The notes beneath the pieces are model-generated. The model had not been told where the DNA came from, searched no databases, and saw only the letters and a program-made list of their open reading frames with translations. Of a stretch of DNA of 64,000 nucleotides, positions 48,152 through 59,348 are shown one piece after another (within the stretch, counting starts at the first letter, position 1; the number at the start of each line of letters is the position of its first letter). Source of the DNA: Bretschneidera sinensis (lineage: Eukaryota > Streptophyta > Magnoliopsida > Brassicales > Akaniaceae); the NCBI GenBank assembly GCA_023935145.1, contig CM043701.1:73268817-73332816 (forward strand), given 5' to 3'. Position numbers and translations under genes: made by a program.

Positions 48152-49593
48152 GGTTCACAAGCACTTGGAAAGTAGTTTCACTAAATTTTCAAAATTGCCT
48201 GTACAGATCAGTCAATTTTGCAGATTAAACTGTATTGATTCAGGAAGAATCAGGAGATGAGCCATATATTCTTATAAAGATCTGGATGTTTATTTTCTGG
48301 AGAATTTTACGGCTCGTAAATATAATTTTTCTAGAGAAAGTTATGGCCGTTTTAGTAGACGAAGGTCAGGCTGTGTGTGATTTCAACGTGGCAGAATTGA
48401 TTTTTACGGATTAAACTGTATTGATTCAGAAAGAACCAGAATACGACCTATATATTCTTGGAAATATTCGGATGTCTATTTTCTGGAGAATTTTATGGCT
48501 CATAAATATGATTTTTCTAGAGAAAGTTATGGCAGTTTTAGCAGAATCGGGCCTGGATAGCAGCAGAACCAGGCCTGGACAACAGCAGAAGCACACGGCC
48601 CGAATAGAAACTCTAGGGCGAATTTTTTGTCTACAAAGCCATCTCAATACAACTATATATAGGAATTTTAGACTAAGAAGATGGAGAGACGACGGCAGTT
48701 CTTGGAGAGATATTATCAAGAAGAGTTTTGGGAGATTGAAGAAGGAGACTGTTTCTTTCATCAAGATGGCTTATCAAGAGATTGAAGACGATGATCAATC
48801 GCTTCAAGACTTTGAGGATTCATCTTGTACTTCGGGAAGAAATTCTATCTTTGCTCTTTTTGTCCTTCAATATGCATGTAACCCTAGTATTTGAATTCTA
48901 TGATTGGGATTTAAACATGAGCGGCTGAACGCATTATTGGGCGTTTGGCTTAGTTGCCTTGATTGGTTTGGATATTTTGGTGGATTTAGTTTTATGAAAT
49001 TTTCCAGATTATTTATTATTCAATATCCTTCATATCTTTTATTATTGCTTGTGGATTGGCCATCTATTATTGATAGTCAAGGTTAATATTCGAGATTAGA
49101 TTTAGACAAATCATCTAGACCTAATTAAGCTTTCTTGAATATGAATTTAAATCAGGATTCAAATCAAATTGTGATTTAGGTGGTAGCGTTTTTCTTATAC
49201 TTAATTTAACTAATTAATTGATGAACACGATCCATGGGATTTCATTAATTAGTTATAAATTAAGAATAAACACGATCAAGGGCACTCTCTAGTCTTAGCG
49301 AAAATACCAATAATCTTAGATGTTGATTAATTCTTTTTATTCACCAATTGTTCCAATTCATGATTGGATAGCAAGTTAAACTTCCAATTGTTCTTATTGA
49401 TTATACTCATCTCTTCATAATTCATTTTGTTTAATTTACTTAATTATTTTTATTTCAATTTTCTCTTCACTAATCCTTTAATTAGAGTGTTTAGGATTTG
49501 ATTTCAGATTTTGTTTTAGTAATTTTAAGAGTAAACTCATCACAACACTATTTCTGATTCGTGCACTTGCGAGCATTTAAAATTTGCACATCA
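48034..49593 (+). repeat. Element E 5' LTR
   Basis: The LTR is 1560 bp. A 29-base poly-T lies at 48120-48148. A 186-bp tandem duplication is marked by GATTAAACTGTATTGATTCA at 48223 and 48409. A short minisatellite of CAGGCCTGGACAACAGCAGA type runs at 48540-48600. A TATA box CTATATATAGG lies at about 48653-48663. Confidence 0.9.
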
Positions 49594-49599
49594 AGTTTT

Positions 49600-49616
49600 T
49601 GGTGCTGTTGTCGAGG
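49600..49616 (+). other. Element E primer binding site, tRNA-Asp type
   Basis: TGGTGCTGTTGTCGAGG follows the 5' LTR after six bases. It is a mutated TGGCACCGTTGCCGAGG, the form kept intact in element D. Confidence 0.85.
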
Positions 49617-49835
49617 AATTGGCGTTTAATTCTTTAGTTATTTTCTTTGTTTTTATTTTTATTCTTATTTTTTTTCTTTTCTTTCTTTTAGGCATAATTT
49701 TTATTTCTTTTATTTCGTCAAATTTTTTTTATTTGGTTCTTGATTTTCTTAATTTAAATTGGCAATAATTTGTTTCTTGATGTTCATTCTCTTGATTCCT
49801 GGTAGCTTAATTTTTCTTTTGTTTTCTTCAGGTAC

Positions 49836-50880
49836 ATGCACGGTAGAAGATCCTAAGGGAGAAATCTAGTGCCAGCAATAGACAACATCCATAGGTTAAG
49901 GGAGACGTTATAGCCTACGAAAGAAGAAGAAAACGTTGAAGGAATAGAAAAAGATGAGCCTGAAAGAATGGAAGGAGTTGAAAGACAACTTATGATGAAG
50001 GAGTATGCAAGGCCCATCATCGGCACTTCCACATCTTGTATCCAATTGGGGAAGCTGTACGGAATTATGAGATAAAAAATATCCACTTTAACATGCTCCC
50101 TTCATTCTACAGAATTCCAAATGAAGACCCATTAACCTTCATAAGGGATTTCTATGCAACAGTGAAGACTTTTCCTCTACAGTGGCTGAATGAGGATCAA
50201 CTCAGGATGAGATGCTTCCCCTACACATTAAAAGATAGAGCAAAAGTGTGATTGGTGACTCTTCCACCCAGTTCTTTGACTACATGGGAAGCGGTCTACA
50301 ATCGGTTCATGAAAAAATCCTACTCCCATAAGAAGACCACTGAGTTGAGAATTAAGATTGCCACGTTCTCACAAATGGAGGGAGAACCTTTCCATGAAGC
50401 ATGGGACAGGTTCAAGATGCTTCTAATCCAGTGTCCCCACCATCATTACCCATTGTAGCTACAAAATCAATTCTTCTATGATGGATTGACACAACAGTGT
50501 CGATATACGGTTGATAACGCTGCCGATAGAGCCATGGGAGAAAAGACTGCTGAGGAGACATGCACGCTATATGAGATGTTGGGTGCTAATTCCCAACAAA
50601 AGAGTGTAAGAGGAAGGAGAGTTGGGGTTAATGAATTGAACTCCAACAACGATATGGCAATGCAATTTGTAGAGTTAACCAAACAAGTCAAACTTCTCAC
50701 TACCACAAACACGCCCAACAATGAGGTATGTGAAGTTTGTGGGGTTTTTAGTCACGGTGCTAACATTTGTTGCAGGAAATGAACAAGAACAAGTTAATAC
50801 AATGGAGTCTTACCAACTTAGGCTGAGGAATGATCCATATTCTAACACCTACAACCCTGGGTGGAGAAATTATCCAAATT
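49836..50880 (+). pseudogene. Element E gag
   Basis: The ATG at 49836 opens MHGRRS and meets TAA at codon 7, where element D has CAA. Broken frames follow: NEDPLTFIRDFYATVKTFPL, then WEAVYNRFMKKSYSHKKTTE, then after a stop at 50457 the nucleocapsid CEVCGVFSHGANIC, a complete CX2CX4HX4C knuckle, and YNPGWRNYPNFS. At least four stops or shifts are present. Confidence 0.85.
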
Positions 50881-52378
50881 TCTCCTAGAATATAACAATG
50901 CTCGGGCATATGCTCAAAGTTCAAGACCAGTTCAATATCAAAACCAAGTTGCACCACCCAATCAGCCTAGAAATCCAACTCTAGAGGAGAACTTGAGTGC
51001 TTTTATTCAAGTTAGCAAAGAGAACCATGAGAGACATAGCCAAAGGTTGGATTTCTCAGAGGCATCAATGAAGACGGTGGAAGTACAAGTTAGGCAACTT
51101 GCGAAACAATTGCAAGTACATCAAAAAAGGAAGTTACCTAGCCAACCTAAGCAAGCAAAGGCTATCACAGTGCTACAAAGTGGTAAAATTCTTAACAAAA
51201 ATTCTGATGATAAAATTTCTTATGACTTTCCACGTGACATAGGAAAATCAATTGAGAAGCAAAAGGAGCATGACACTCTTAAAGGAAATCCAGTGGAAGA
51301 TCCACAATCTTCTCAAACATCTGAGGAGAGCAAGAAGAAGAAGCCATCTTCCTTCACGACACTGCACAAGGCGACCGAGCCTTACAGGCCACCTATTCCT
51401 TATCCAAGCCGTCTGAAGGATGTTAAACAGGATAAGCAATTTTCTGATATTTTTGACATGCTTTCTAAAGTGAATATTAATTTGCCTCTTTTGGATGTTA
51501 TCAAGAATGCGCCATCATATGCGAAATTCTTTAAGGAACTTGACACCAACAAGAGGAAATATGAGAAGAACGAGAAAGTGATGGTGTCAGAAGTTGCTAG
51601 TACGGTGCTCCAACAAAGCTTGCCACCTACGCTGAAAGATCCCAAAAGTTTCATCATCAACATCACAATGGGAAACAAGAAGGTTGCCAAAGCAATGCTA
51701 GAATTAGGAGCAAGTATAAATCTCACGCCATATTCGATATACTTGCAACTAGGTTTGGGTGAGCTTAAGTCAACAACTATGTCCCTTCAACTCGCTGATA
51801 GGTCAGTTAAATATCCTAAGGGAATAGTTGAGGATATATTGGTGCAGGTAGACAAAGTGATTGTGCCTGTGAATTTCGTGGTATTGGAGATGGAAGGAAC
51901 TCCATCTAAGGACAAGGAGCACACAATTCTTCTTGGTAGACCATTTATAGCCACAACCAAGACTATTATTGATGTCTATAATGGGAGGTTAACGATAAAA
52001 GTCTTGGGAGAGACTGTACAATTTAAAATGTTTGATTCTCTAACCACTCCTTCTTCTATTTCTACTAACGATAAGTGTTCTTTTATTGATTGTGTAGACT
52101 CACTTGTTTATGACAAATATTTGCAGACAAAAATAGAGGACAGGCTTGAAGTTGCGCTTACAACTGAAAGAGTAGAGGAAACACTAGAAGAGGAGACCAA
52201 AAAGTATCATGAGATGTTAGATAGTGCAATACCAGTGTCACCCAAAGAAGAGTCTAGCAAACCTTTAGAATTGCCAAGTGCCCTACCTAAGGAAGATACT
52301 ACTCTACCTAAGCTTGAACTTAAAGAGTTACCTAAGCACTTTAGGTACATATTTCTGGGAGAGGGAGACGCATTATAG
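50881..52378 (+). pseudogene. Element E gag end, aspartic protease and linker
   Basis: A 505-residue open frame (50861-52378) holds VRQLAKQLQVHQKRKLPSQP, KPSSFTTLHKATEPYRPPIP, and the protease with AMLELGASINLTPYSIYLQL, where the catalytic Asp of D-L-G-A-S is Glu. Then come LQLADRSVKYPKGIVEDILV and ILLGRPFIATTKTIIDVYNG. The linker PKLELKELPKHFRYIFLGEG leads into the deletion joint, and the last residues D-A-L come from integrase. A tryptophan codon there has become TAG. The frame is long but the Asp change argues against activity. Confidence 0.85.
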
Positions 52379-52883
52379 GCAAACCGCACGGTGTACAAGA
52401 CACCCATTGGGATGAGCCCCTATCGGTTAGTTTTTGGAAAAGTATGCCATTTACCGGTTAAGCTTGAGTATCGGACGTATTAGGCAATCAAGGAGTTGAA
52501 TATGGACATGGAAATGGTAGGAGAGAAGCGGTTACTACAACTCAATAAGTTAGAAGAGATTCGTGGTGAAGCCTATGAGAATGAAAAGATCTACAAAGAA
52601 CGCACAAAGCATTACCATGACCAAGGCCTTATCCGTAAGTCTCTTTATCCTGGAATGAAAGTTCTTTTGTTTAACACTCGTTTCAAATTATTTCTAGGAA
52701 AATTGAAGTCAAGATGGTGCTGACCATTTTCGACAGTCAACATTTTTTCTTATGGAGTGGTAGAGTTGCTGAACCCGAAGACTCAAGTGACATTCAAGGT
52801 CAACGGGCATCGTGTGAAGCCTTACTTGGAAGAAGTCCATGAGAAGGGGGTTGTTGAGTGCATTAAGGTGCACAATCCTGAAT
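52379..52883 (+). pseudogene. Element E integrase C-terminal end
   Basis: After the joint the reading is NRTVYKTPIGMSPYRLVFGK, CHLPVKLEYRTY, a stop, then [20 protein letters not shown] and [20 protein letters not shown]. It ends TFKVNGHRVKPYLEEVHEKG and a terminal stop at 52881-52883. Catalytic Asp and Glu residues of integrase are all lost. Two stops interrupt it. Confidence 0.85.
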
Positions 52884-54250
52884 AAGTTCAACCAACGTCT
52901 TGCTAAGACGTTAAAAAAAGCGTTTGGTGGGAGGCAACCCACCCATTAGATAGAGTGTGTTTTCTGTTCTTTCATTTTCATTGTTCCCTTCTAAATGTTT
53001 TTCTAAACGCGTGTTTGATTTCATACATTGAGGAAAATGTTTAGTTTAGGTTTGGGGGTGCATAAAGAACTTATTGAGACAAAAGTTTTGTGCTACAATT
53101 TGTTTTATGGTTAGTAGTCAAGTCTTTTATGCAAGTTGAGTTTAGTTTCTTTAACACTGACAAGTTGTTGTGAGGATTGATGCATATTCATATTCCATAG
53201 ACCGTGCTCTTGATGTTGATACTAAGATGAACATAGATCTAATGATTAAGAATCAAATAGTGGAGACTATCTAGTGAGTTATTTGAGCCGTAAGCGTTTT
53301 ATTCTGAGAGTTAGTTTCTTGGTACTCTTAAACACTCTTCGTTATGACCTTAATTATTAGATGATCTCTATAGGTTTTGCATTGAATGCTAGGATTATAT
53401 AACTCACTTGAAGTATCATGTTATGTATTCTCATTATTTTAGTTGAATGACTTAAGTAAGAAGTTTGAGTATGTGCCTATCGCTATACGCCCTAGTTGCC
53501 ACTGTCTTGGGAGAAAGATCCAAATTCCTATTAAAAAAAAATTATATATATATTGAGTGCATGAGAAGGGGGTTGTTGAGTGCATTAAGGTGCATGATCC
53601 TGAATAAGTTCAACCAACGTCTTACTAAGACATTAAAGAAAGCGCTTGGTGGGAGGCAACCCATCCATTGGATAGAGTATGTTTTCTGTTCTTTCATTTT
53701 CATTGTTCCCTTCTAAATGCGTGTTTGATTTCATATATTAAGGACAATGTTTAGTTTAGGTTTGAGGGTGCAATTAGAACTTATTGAGACAAAATTTTCA
53801 TGCTACAATTTGTTTTATTGTTAGCAGTCAAGTCTTTTATGCACGTTGAGTTTAGTTTCTTTAACACTGACAAGTTATTGTGAGGATTTATGCATATTCA
53901 TATTCCATAGACCGTGCACTTGATGTTGATATTGAGATGAACCTAGATCTAATGATTGAGAATCAAATAGTGGAGACTACCTAGTGAGTAATTTGAGCCA
54001 TAAGCGTTTTATTCTGAGATTTAGTTTCCTGGTACTCTTAAACACTCTTCGTTATGACCTTAATTGTTAGATGATCTTTATAGGTTTTGCATTGAATTCT
54101 AGTATTATATAACTCACTTGAAGTATCATGTTATGTATTCTCATTATTTTAGTTGAATAACTTGAGTAAGAAGTTTGAGTATGTACCTATCACTGTACGC
54201 CCTAGTTGCCACTGTCTCTAGAGAAATATCCAAATTCCAATTAAAAAAAA
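52838..54250 (+). repeat. Tandem duplication in element E, period 722 bp
   Basis: CATGAGAAGGGGGTTGTTGA begins at 52838 and again at 53560. Sequence after each runs parallel through the GGGAGGCAACCC motif, a polypurine-like tract and a long AT-rich part. The second copy ends near the AC microsatellite. The duplication spans the extreme end of pol and the start of the 3' non-coding region. Element D has a single copy. Confidence 0.9.
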
Positions 54251-54254
54251 GAAA

Positions 54255-54307
<53 letters not shown>
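54255..54307 (+). repeat. AC dinucleotide microsatellite
   Basis: About 23 AC units follow a short AT run. The same position in element D (reverse orientation, 46149-46260) has a shorter AC run with a longer AT run, so the site is a shared, length-variable microsatellite of the family. Confidence 0.95.
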
Positions 54308-54309
<2 letters not shown>

Positions 54310-54988
54310 AGAAATATGTCAAAAAGGAATTTGGTTAGACAAGAAAGAGGACCTAAGATACTTCAAGGGTATTGAAGTCGCTCTTATAAAGAGTTGAAAC
54401 GAAAGAGCTTTGGTGTAAATCAGGTTCAGCCAACCACGCCCATCTATGCATAGGTTCATACTCAATATGTTTTGCTTGAGTTGTTTGAGTAGGATATGAT
54501 ATAGTCGATGTGATAGTTTTGTAATCCTAATATTTGATTCCCTTCATGAGATCTATTTTGCAAACATATGAGTGTTCTTTGATGATATCCATATTCATAT
54601 GCGAATTTATATTTGAAATTTCTTGTTCATATAACTTTTATTCGCATATGCTTGATGAGTGTTTGAAACCTAGGTTCAGTGTGCTTAATGAGTGAATCCT
54701 GTGAGGCCTAGAGTTGAAGTGAATTCGGATTCTTGACGTTAATTTTGGGGGTAATTAACATGAGGTGTTTTGAGCATTGGAATATGGATGTGCGATGTGT
54801 ACTTGATTTGAGCAATTAATTGTGAAGTGTTGAGACTGTAAACATAATTGTGCATAAGATATCTAGATATGAGTCATAATAAGAATTACGACATGAGGGT
54901 TTTGTTGATTTAAGTTTTTAGGTTATCTTTGTTTATGTTTTCTTTTAGTTTTGCTTGAGGACTAGCAAAATCTAAGTTTGGGGGTATT
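54308..54988 (+). other. Element E distal non-coding region and polypurine tract
   Basis: No protein is visible. The polypurine tract AAGTTTGGGGGTATT at 54974-54988 abuts the 3' LTR. Related tracts occur further left at about 53048 and 53757. Confidence 0.8.
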
Positions 54989-56566
54989 TGATGAACGAAT
55001 ATTTGTCCTAGTATTTTGTATGTTTTTCAAGTATTTATTTATTTGTTTAGCTTAGGAATTTGTTACTTTGAGTTATTTTTCGTTGTTTTACAGGTTCACA
55101 AGCACTTAGAAAGGAGTTTCACTAAATTGCCAGAATTGCTCGTACAAATCAGTCATTTTTATGGATTAAACTGTATTGATTCAGGACGAACCAAGAGATA
55201 AGACATGTATTCTTGGAAAGATCTAGATGTCTATTTTTTGGAGAATTTTACGGCTTGTAAATATGATTTTTCTAGAGAAAGTTATGGCAGTTTTAGTAGA
55301 CGGAGGTCAGGCTATGCGTGATTTCAGTGTGGCAGAAGTGATTTTTATGGATTAAACTGTATTAATTCAGGAAGAACAAGGAGATGAACCATATATGCTT
55401 GGAAAGATCCAGATGTTTATTTTCTATAGAATTTCACGGCTCGCAAACATTATTTTTCTAGAGAAACTTATAGCAGTTTTAGCAAAACCGGGCCTAGATA
55501 GTAGCAAAAGCACACAGCCCGAACAGAAACCCTAAGGCGACTTTTCTGTCTACAAAGCTGTCTTCATACAACTATATATAGGAATTTTAGACTAAGAAGA
55601 GGGGGAGACGACAACAGTTCTTGGAGAGATATTATCAAGAGGATTTTTGGGAGATTGAAGAAGGAGACGGTTTCTTTCATCAAGACAGCTTATCAAGAGA
55701 TTGAAGACGACGATCATTCGCTTCAAGACTTTGAGGATTCATCTTGTAATTCGAGAAGAAATTCTATCTTTGCTCTTTTTGTCCTTCAATATGCTTGTAA
55801 CCCTAGTATTTGAATTCTGTGATTGAGATTTAAGCATGTGCGGCTGAACGCATTGTTGGGCATTTGGCTTAGATGCCTTGATTGTTTTGGATATTTTGGT
55901 AGATTTAGTTTTATGAAATTTTTCAGATTATTTCTTATTCAATATCCTTCATATCTTTGATTATTTCTTGTGGATTGGTCATCTATTATTGATAGTCAAG
56001 GTTAATATTCGAGATTAGGTTGAGGATAAATCATCTAGACCTAATTAAGCTTTCTTGAATAGGAATTTAAGTCAAGATTCAAATCAAATTGCGATTTAGG
56101 TGGTTGTGTTTTCCTTATACTTAATTTAACTAATTAATTGATGAACACGATTCATAAGATTTAATTAATTAGTTATAAACTGAGAATAAACACGATCAAT
56201 GGCATTCTCTAGTCTTAGCGAAAATACCAATAATCTTAGATGTTGATTAATTCTTTATATTCACCAAATGTTCTAATTCATGATTGGATAACAAGCTAAA
56301 CTCCCAATTGTTCTCATTGATTATACTCATCTCTTCGTAATTCGTTTTGTTTCATTTACTTAATTGTTTTTATTTCAATTTTCTCTTCACCAATCTTTTA
56401 ATTAGAGTGTTTAGAATTTAATTTTAGAGTTATTTTTTAGTAATTTTAAGAAAGTAATTTAGGATTTAAACCACTGCAATTCCTTGAGAGATCGAACTCG
56501 AGAATAAACTCATCATAATACTATTTGTGATTCGTGCACTTTCGAGCATTTAAAATTTGCACATCA
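54989..56566 (+). repeat. Element E 3' LTR
   Basis: The LTR is 1578 bp, TGATGAACG to TTGCACATCA. The 186-bp duplication is present (GATTAAACTG at 55164 and 55350). The minisatellite upstream of the TATA box has only about two units. The TATA box CTATATATAGG lies at about 55572-55582. It lacks the poly-T of the 5' LTR, having TTTTTCGTTGTTTTACAGG at that site. Confidence 0.9.
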
Positions 56567-57780
56567 AGTAGTATCTTCCCTAGGTAGAGGACTTGGCAAT
56601 TCTAAAGGTTTGCTAGACTCTTCTTGGGGTAACACTGGTATTGCACTATCTAACATCTCATGATTCCCTTTGATCTCCTCTTCTAGTGTTTCCTCTGCTC
56701 TCTCAGTTGTAATAGCAACTTCAATTTTTTCCTCTATTTCTGTCTGCAAATAAGTGTCATAAACAAGTGAGTCCACACAATCAATAAAAGAACACTCATC
56801 GTTAGTAGAAATAAAAGAATGAGTGGTTAGAGAATCAAACACTTTAAATTGTACAGTCTCTCCCAAGACTGTCATTGTTAACCTCCCATTGTGGACATCA
56901 ATAATATTCTTGGTTGTGGCCATAAATGGTCTACCAAGAAGAATTGTGTGCTCCTTATCCTTAGATGGGGTTCCTTCCATCTCCAATACCACGAAATCCA
57001 CAGGTACAATCACTTTGTCTACCTGCACCAATATATCCTCAACTATTCCCTTAGGATATTTAACTGACTTGTCAGTGAGTTGAAGGGACATAGTTGTTGA
57101 CTTAAGCTCCCCTAAACCTAGTTGCAAGTATATTGAATATGGCATGAGATTTATACTTGCTCCTAAGTCTAGCATTGCTTTGGCGACCTTCTTGTTTTCC
57201 ATTGTGATGTTGATGATGAAACTTTCGAGATCTTTCAGCTTAGGTGGCAAGCTTTGTTGGAGCACCGCACTAGCAACTTCTGACACCATCACTTTCTCGT
57301 TCTTATCATATTTTCTCTTTTTGGTGTTAAGTTCCTTAAAGAATTTCGCATATGATGGCACATTCCTGATAACAGCCAAAAAAGGCAAATTAATATTCAC
57401 TTTAGAAAGCATATCAAAATTATCAGAAAATTGTTTATCCTGTTTAACATCCTTCAGATGGCTTGGATAAGGAATAAGAGGTCTGTAAGGCTCGGTCGCC
57501 TTGTGCAGTGTCGTGAAGGAAGATAGCTCATTCTCCTTACTCTTCTCAGATGTTTGAGAAGATTGTGGATCTTCAGTTGGATTTCCTTTAGGAGCATCAT
57601 GCTCTTTTTGCTTCTCAATTGATTTTCCTGCATCACGTGGCAAGTTATAAGAAATTTTATCATCAGAATTGTTGTTAAGAATTTTACCACTTCGCAGTAC
57701 TGTGATAGCCTTTGTTTGCTCAGGTTGGCTAGGCAACTTCCCTTTTTGATGTACTTGCAATTGTTCCGCAAGTTGCCCAA
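56567..57780 (-). pseudogene. Element D protease and gag-protease linker
   Basis: The 398-residue minus-strand frame from 57760 carries KGKLPSQPEQTKAITVLRSG, LSSFTTLHKATEPYRPLIPY, the protease AMLDLGASINLMPYSIYLQL with the catalytic Asp intact, then KSVKYPKGIVEDILVQVDKV and ILLGRPFMATTKNIIDVHNG. It is cut by E after PREDTT. This is the best preserved protease in the window. Confidence 0.85.
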
Positions 57781-59112
57781 CTTGTACTTACACTCTCTTC
57801 ATTGATGCTGCTAAAGAATCCAACCTTTGGCTATCTCTCTTATGGTTCTCTTTGCTAACTTGAATAAAATCACTCAAGTTCTCCTCCAAAGTTGGATTTC
57901 TAGGCTGATTGGGTGGTACAACTTGGTTTTGATATTGAATCAGTCTTGAACTTTGAGCATATGCCGGAGAGTTGTTAGTCTTTCAGGAGAAATTGGGATG
58001 ATTTCTCCACCCAGGGTTGTAGGTGTTAGAATATGGATCATTCCTTGACCTAGGTTGGTAAGACTCCATTGCATTAACTTGTTCTTGTTCATTTCTTACA
58101 TAAGATTCATAAGACAAAGAACAAATGTTAGCACCGTGACCAAAAACCCCATAACTCCACATACCTCATTGTTGGGTGTTTTTGTGGTAGTGAGAAATTT
58201 GACTTGTTTGGTTAACTCTGTAAGTTGCATTGCCATATCGTTGTTGGAGCTCAATTCATTAACCCCAACTCTCCTTCCTCTTACACTCTTTTATTGGGAA
58301 TTAGCACCCAACATCTCAATCTTTTATTGGGAATTAGCACCCAACTCTCTTTCCTCTTACACTCTTTTATTGGGAATTAGCTCGCATGTCTCCTCAGCAA
58401 TCTTTTCTCCCATGGCTCCACTGGCAGTGTTATCAACCTTATATTGACACTATTGTGTTAATCCAACATAGAAGAATTGATTTTGTAGCTACAATGGGTA
58501 ATGATGGTGGGGACACTAGATTAGAAGCATCTTGAACCTGTCCCATGCTTTATGGAAGAGTTCTCCCTCCATTTGTGAGAACGTGGCAATCTTAATTCTC
58601 AACTCAGTGGTCTTCTGATGGGAGTAGAATTTGTTCATGAACTGATTGTAGACCACTTCCCATGTAGTTAAAGAACCGGGTGGAAGAATCATCAATCACA
58701 CTTTTGCTCTATCTTTTAATTTGTAGGGGAAGCATCTCATCTTGAGTTGATCCTCATTCAGCCCCTGTAGAGGAAAAGTCTGCACTATTGTATAGAAATC
58801 CCTTATGAAGGTTAATGGGTCTTCATTTGGAATTCTGTAGAATGAATGGAGCATGCTAAAATGGATATTTTTTATCTCATAATTCCGTGCAGCTTCCCCC
58901 AATTGGATGCAAGATGTGGAAGTGCCGATGATCGGCCATGCATACTCCTTCATTATAATTTGTCTTTCAGCTCCTTCCATTTTTCCAAGCTCCTCTTTTT
59001 CTATTCCCTCAACCTTTTCTTCTTCTTCCATAGGCTGTAACATCTCCCTTAGCTTATGAATGTTGTCTATTGCTGGCACTAGATTACTCCCTTGGGATCT
59101 TCTACCGTGCAT
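57781..59112 (-). pseudogene. Element D gag
   Basis: The start at 59112 reads MHGRRSQGSNLVPAIDNIHK, then an acidic stretch, then NEDPLTFIRDFYTIVQTFPL and KLKDRAKV up to a stop at 58696. Further frames carry the rest of the capsid. The zinc knuckle is ruined by a frameshift near 58110-58150. A block of about 45 bp with TTTTATTGGGAATTAG is present three times at about 58288-58380, a local triplication absent from E. Confidence 0.8.
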
Positions 59113-59325
59113 GTACCTGAAGAAAACAAAAGAAAAATTAAGCTACCAGGAATCAAGAGAACGAACATCAAGAAACAAATTAATGCTAATTTAAATCAAG
59201 AAAATCAAGAAGTAAATAAAGAAAATTTGATGAAATAAAAGAAATAAAAATTACACCTAAAAGAAAGAAAAGAAAAGAAATAAAAATAAAAACAAAGAAA
59301 ATAACTAAAGAATTAAACGCCAATA

Positions 59326-59342
59326 CCTCGGCAACGGTGCCA
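59326..59342 (-). other. Element D primer binding site, tRNA-Asp type
   Basis: On the minus strand TGGCACCGTTGCCGAGG lies six bases inside the 5' LTR end. It is the best preserved tRNA-Asp-type site of the four Athila-type elements here. Confidence 0.9.
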
Positions 59343-59348
59343 AAAACT

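Larger units (their letters stand above)
48034..56566 (+). mobile_element. Element E: deletion-derivative Athila-type element inserted in D
   Basis: It starts TGATAAACGAATATTTG and ends TTGCACATCA, flanked by AGTGG (48029-48033) and AGTAG (56567-56571). LTRs are 48034-49593 and 54989-56566. Gag and protease are near those of D at the protein level, so D and E are one family. E reads rightward and D leftward. RT, RNase H and most of integrase are absent, with a joint near 52367-52372. Interior length is about 5.4 kb. Confidence 0.95.
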
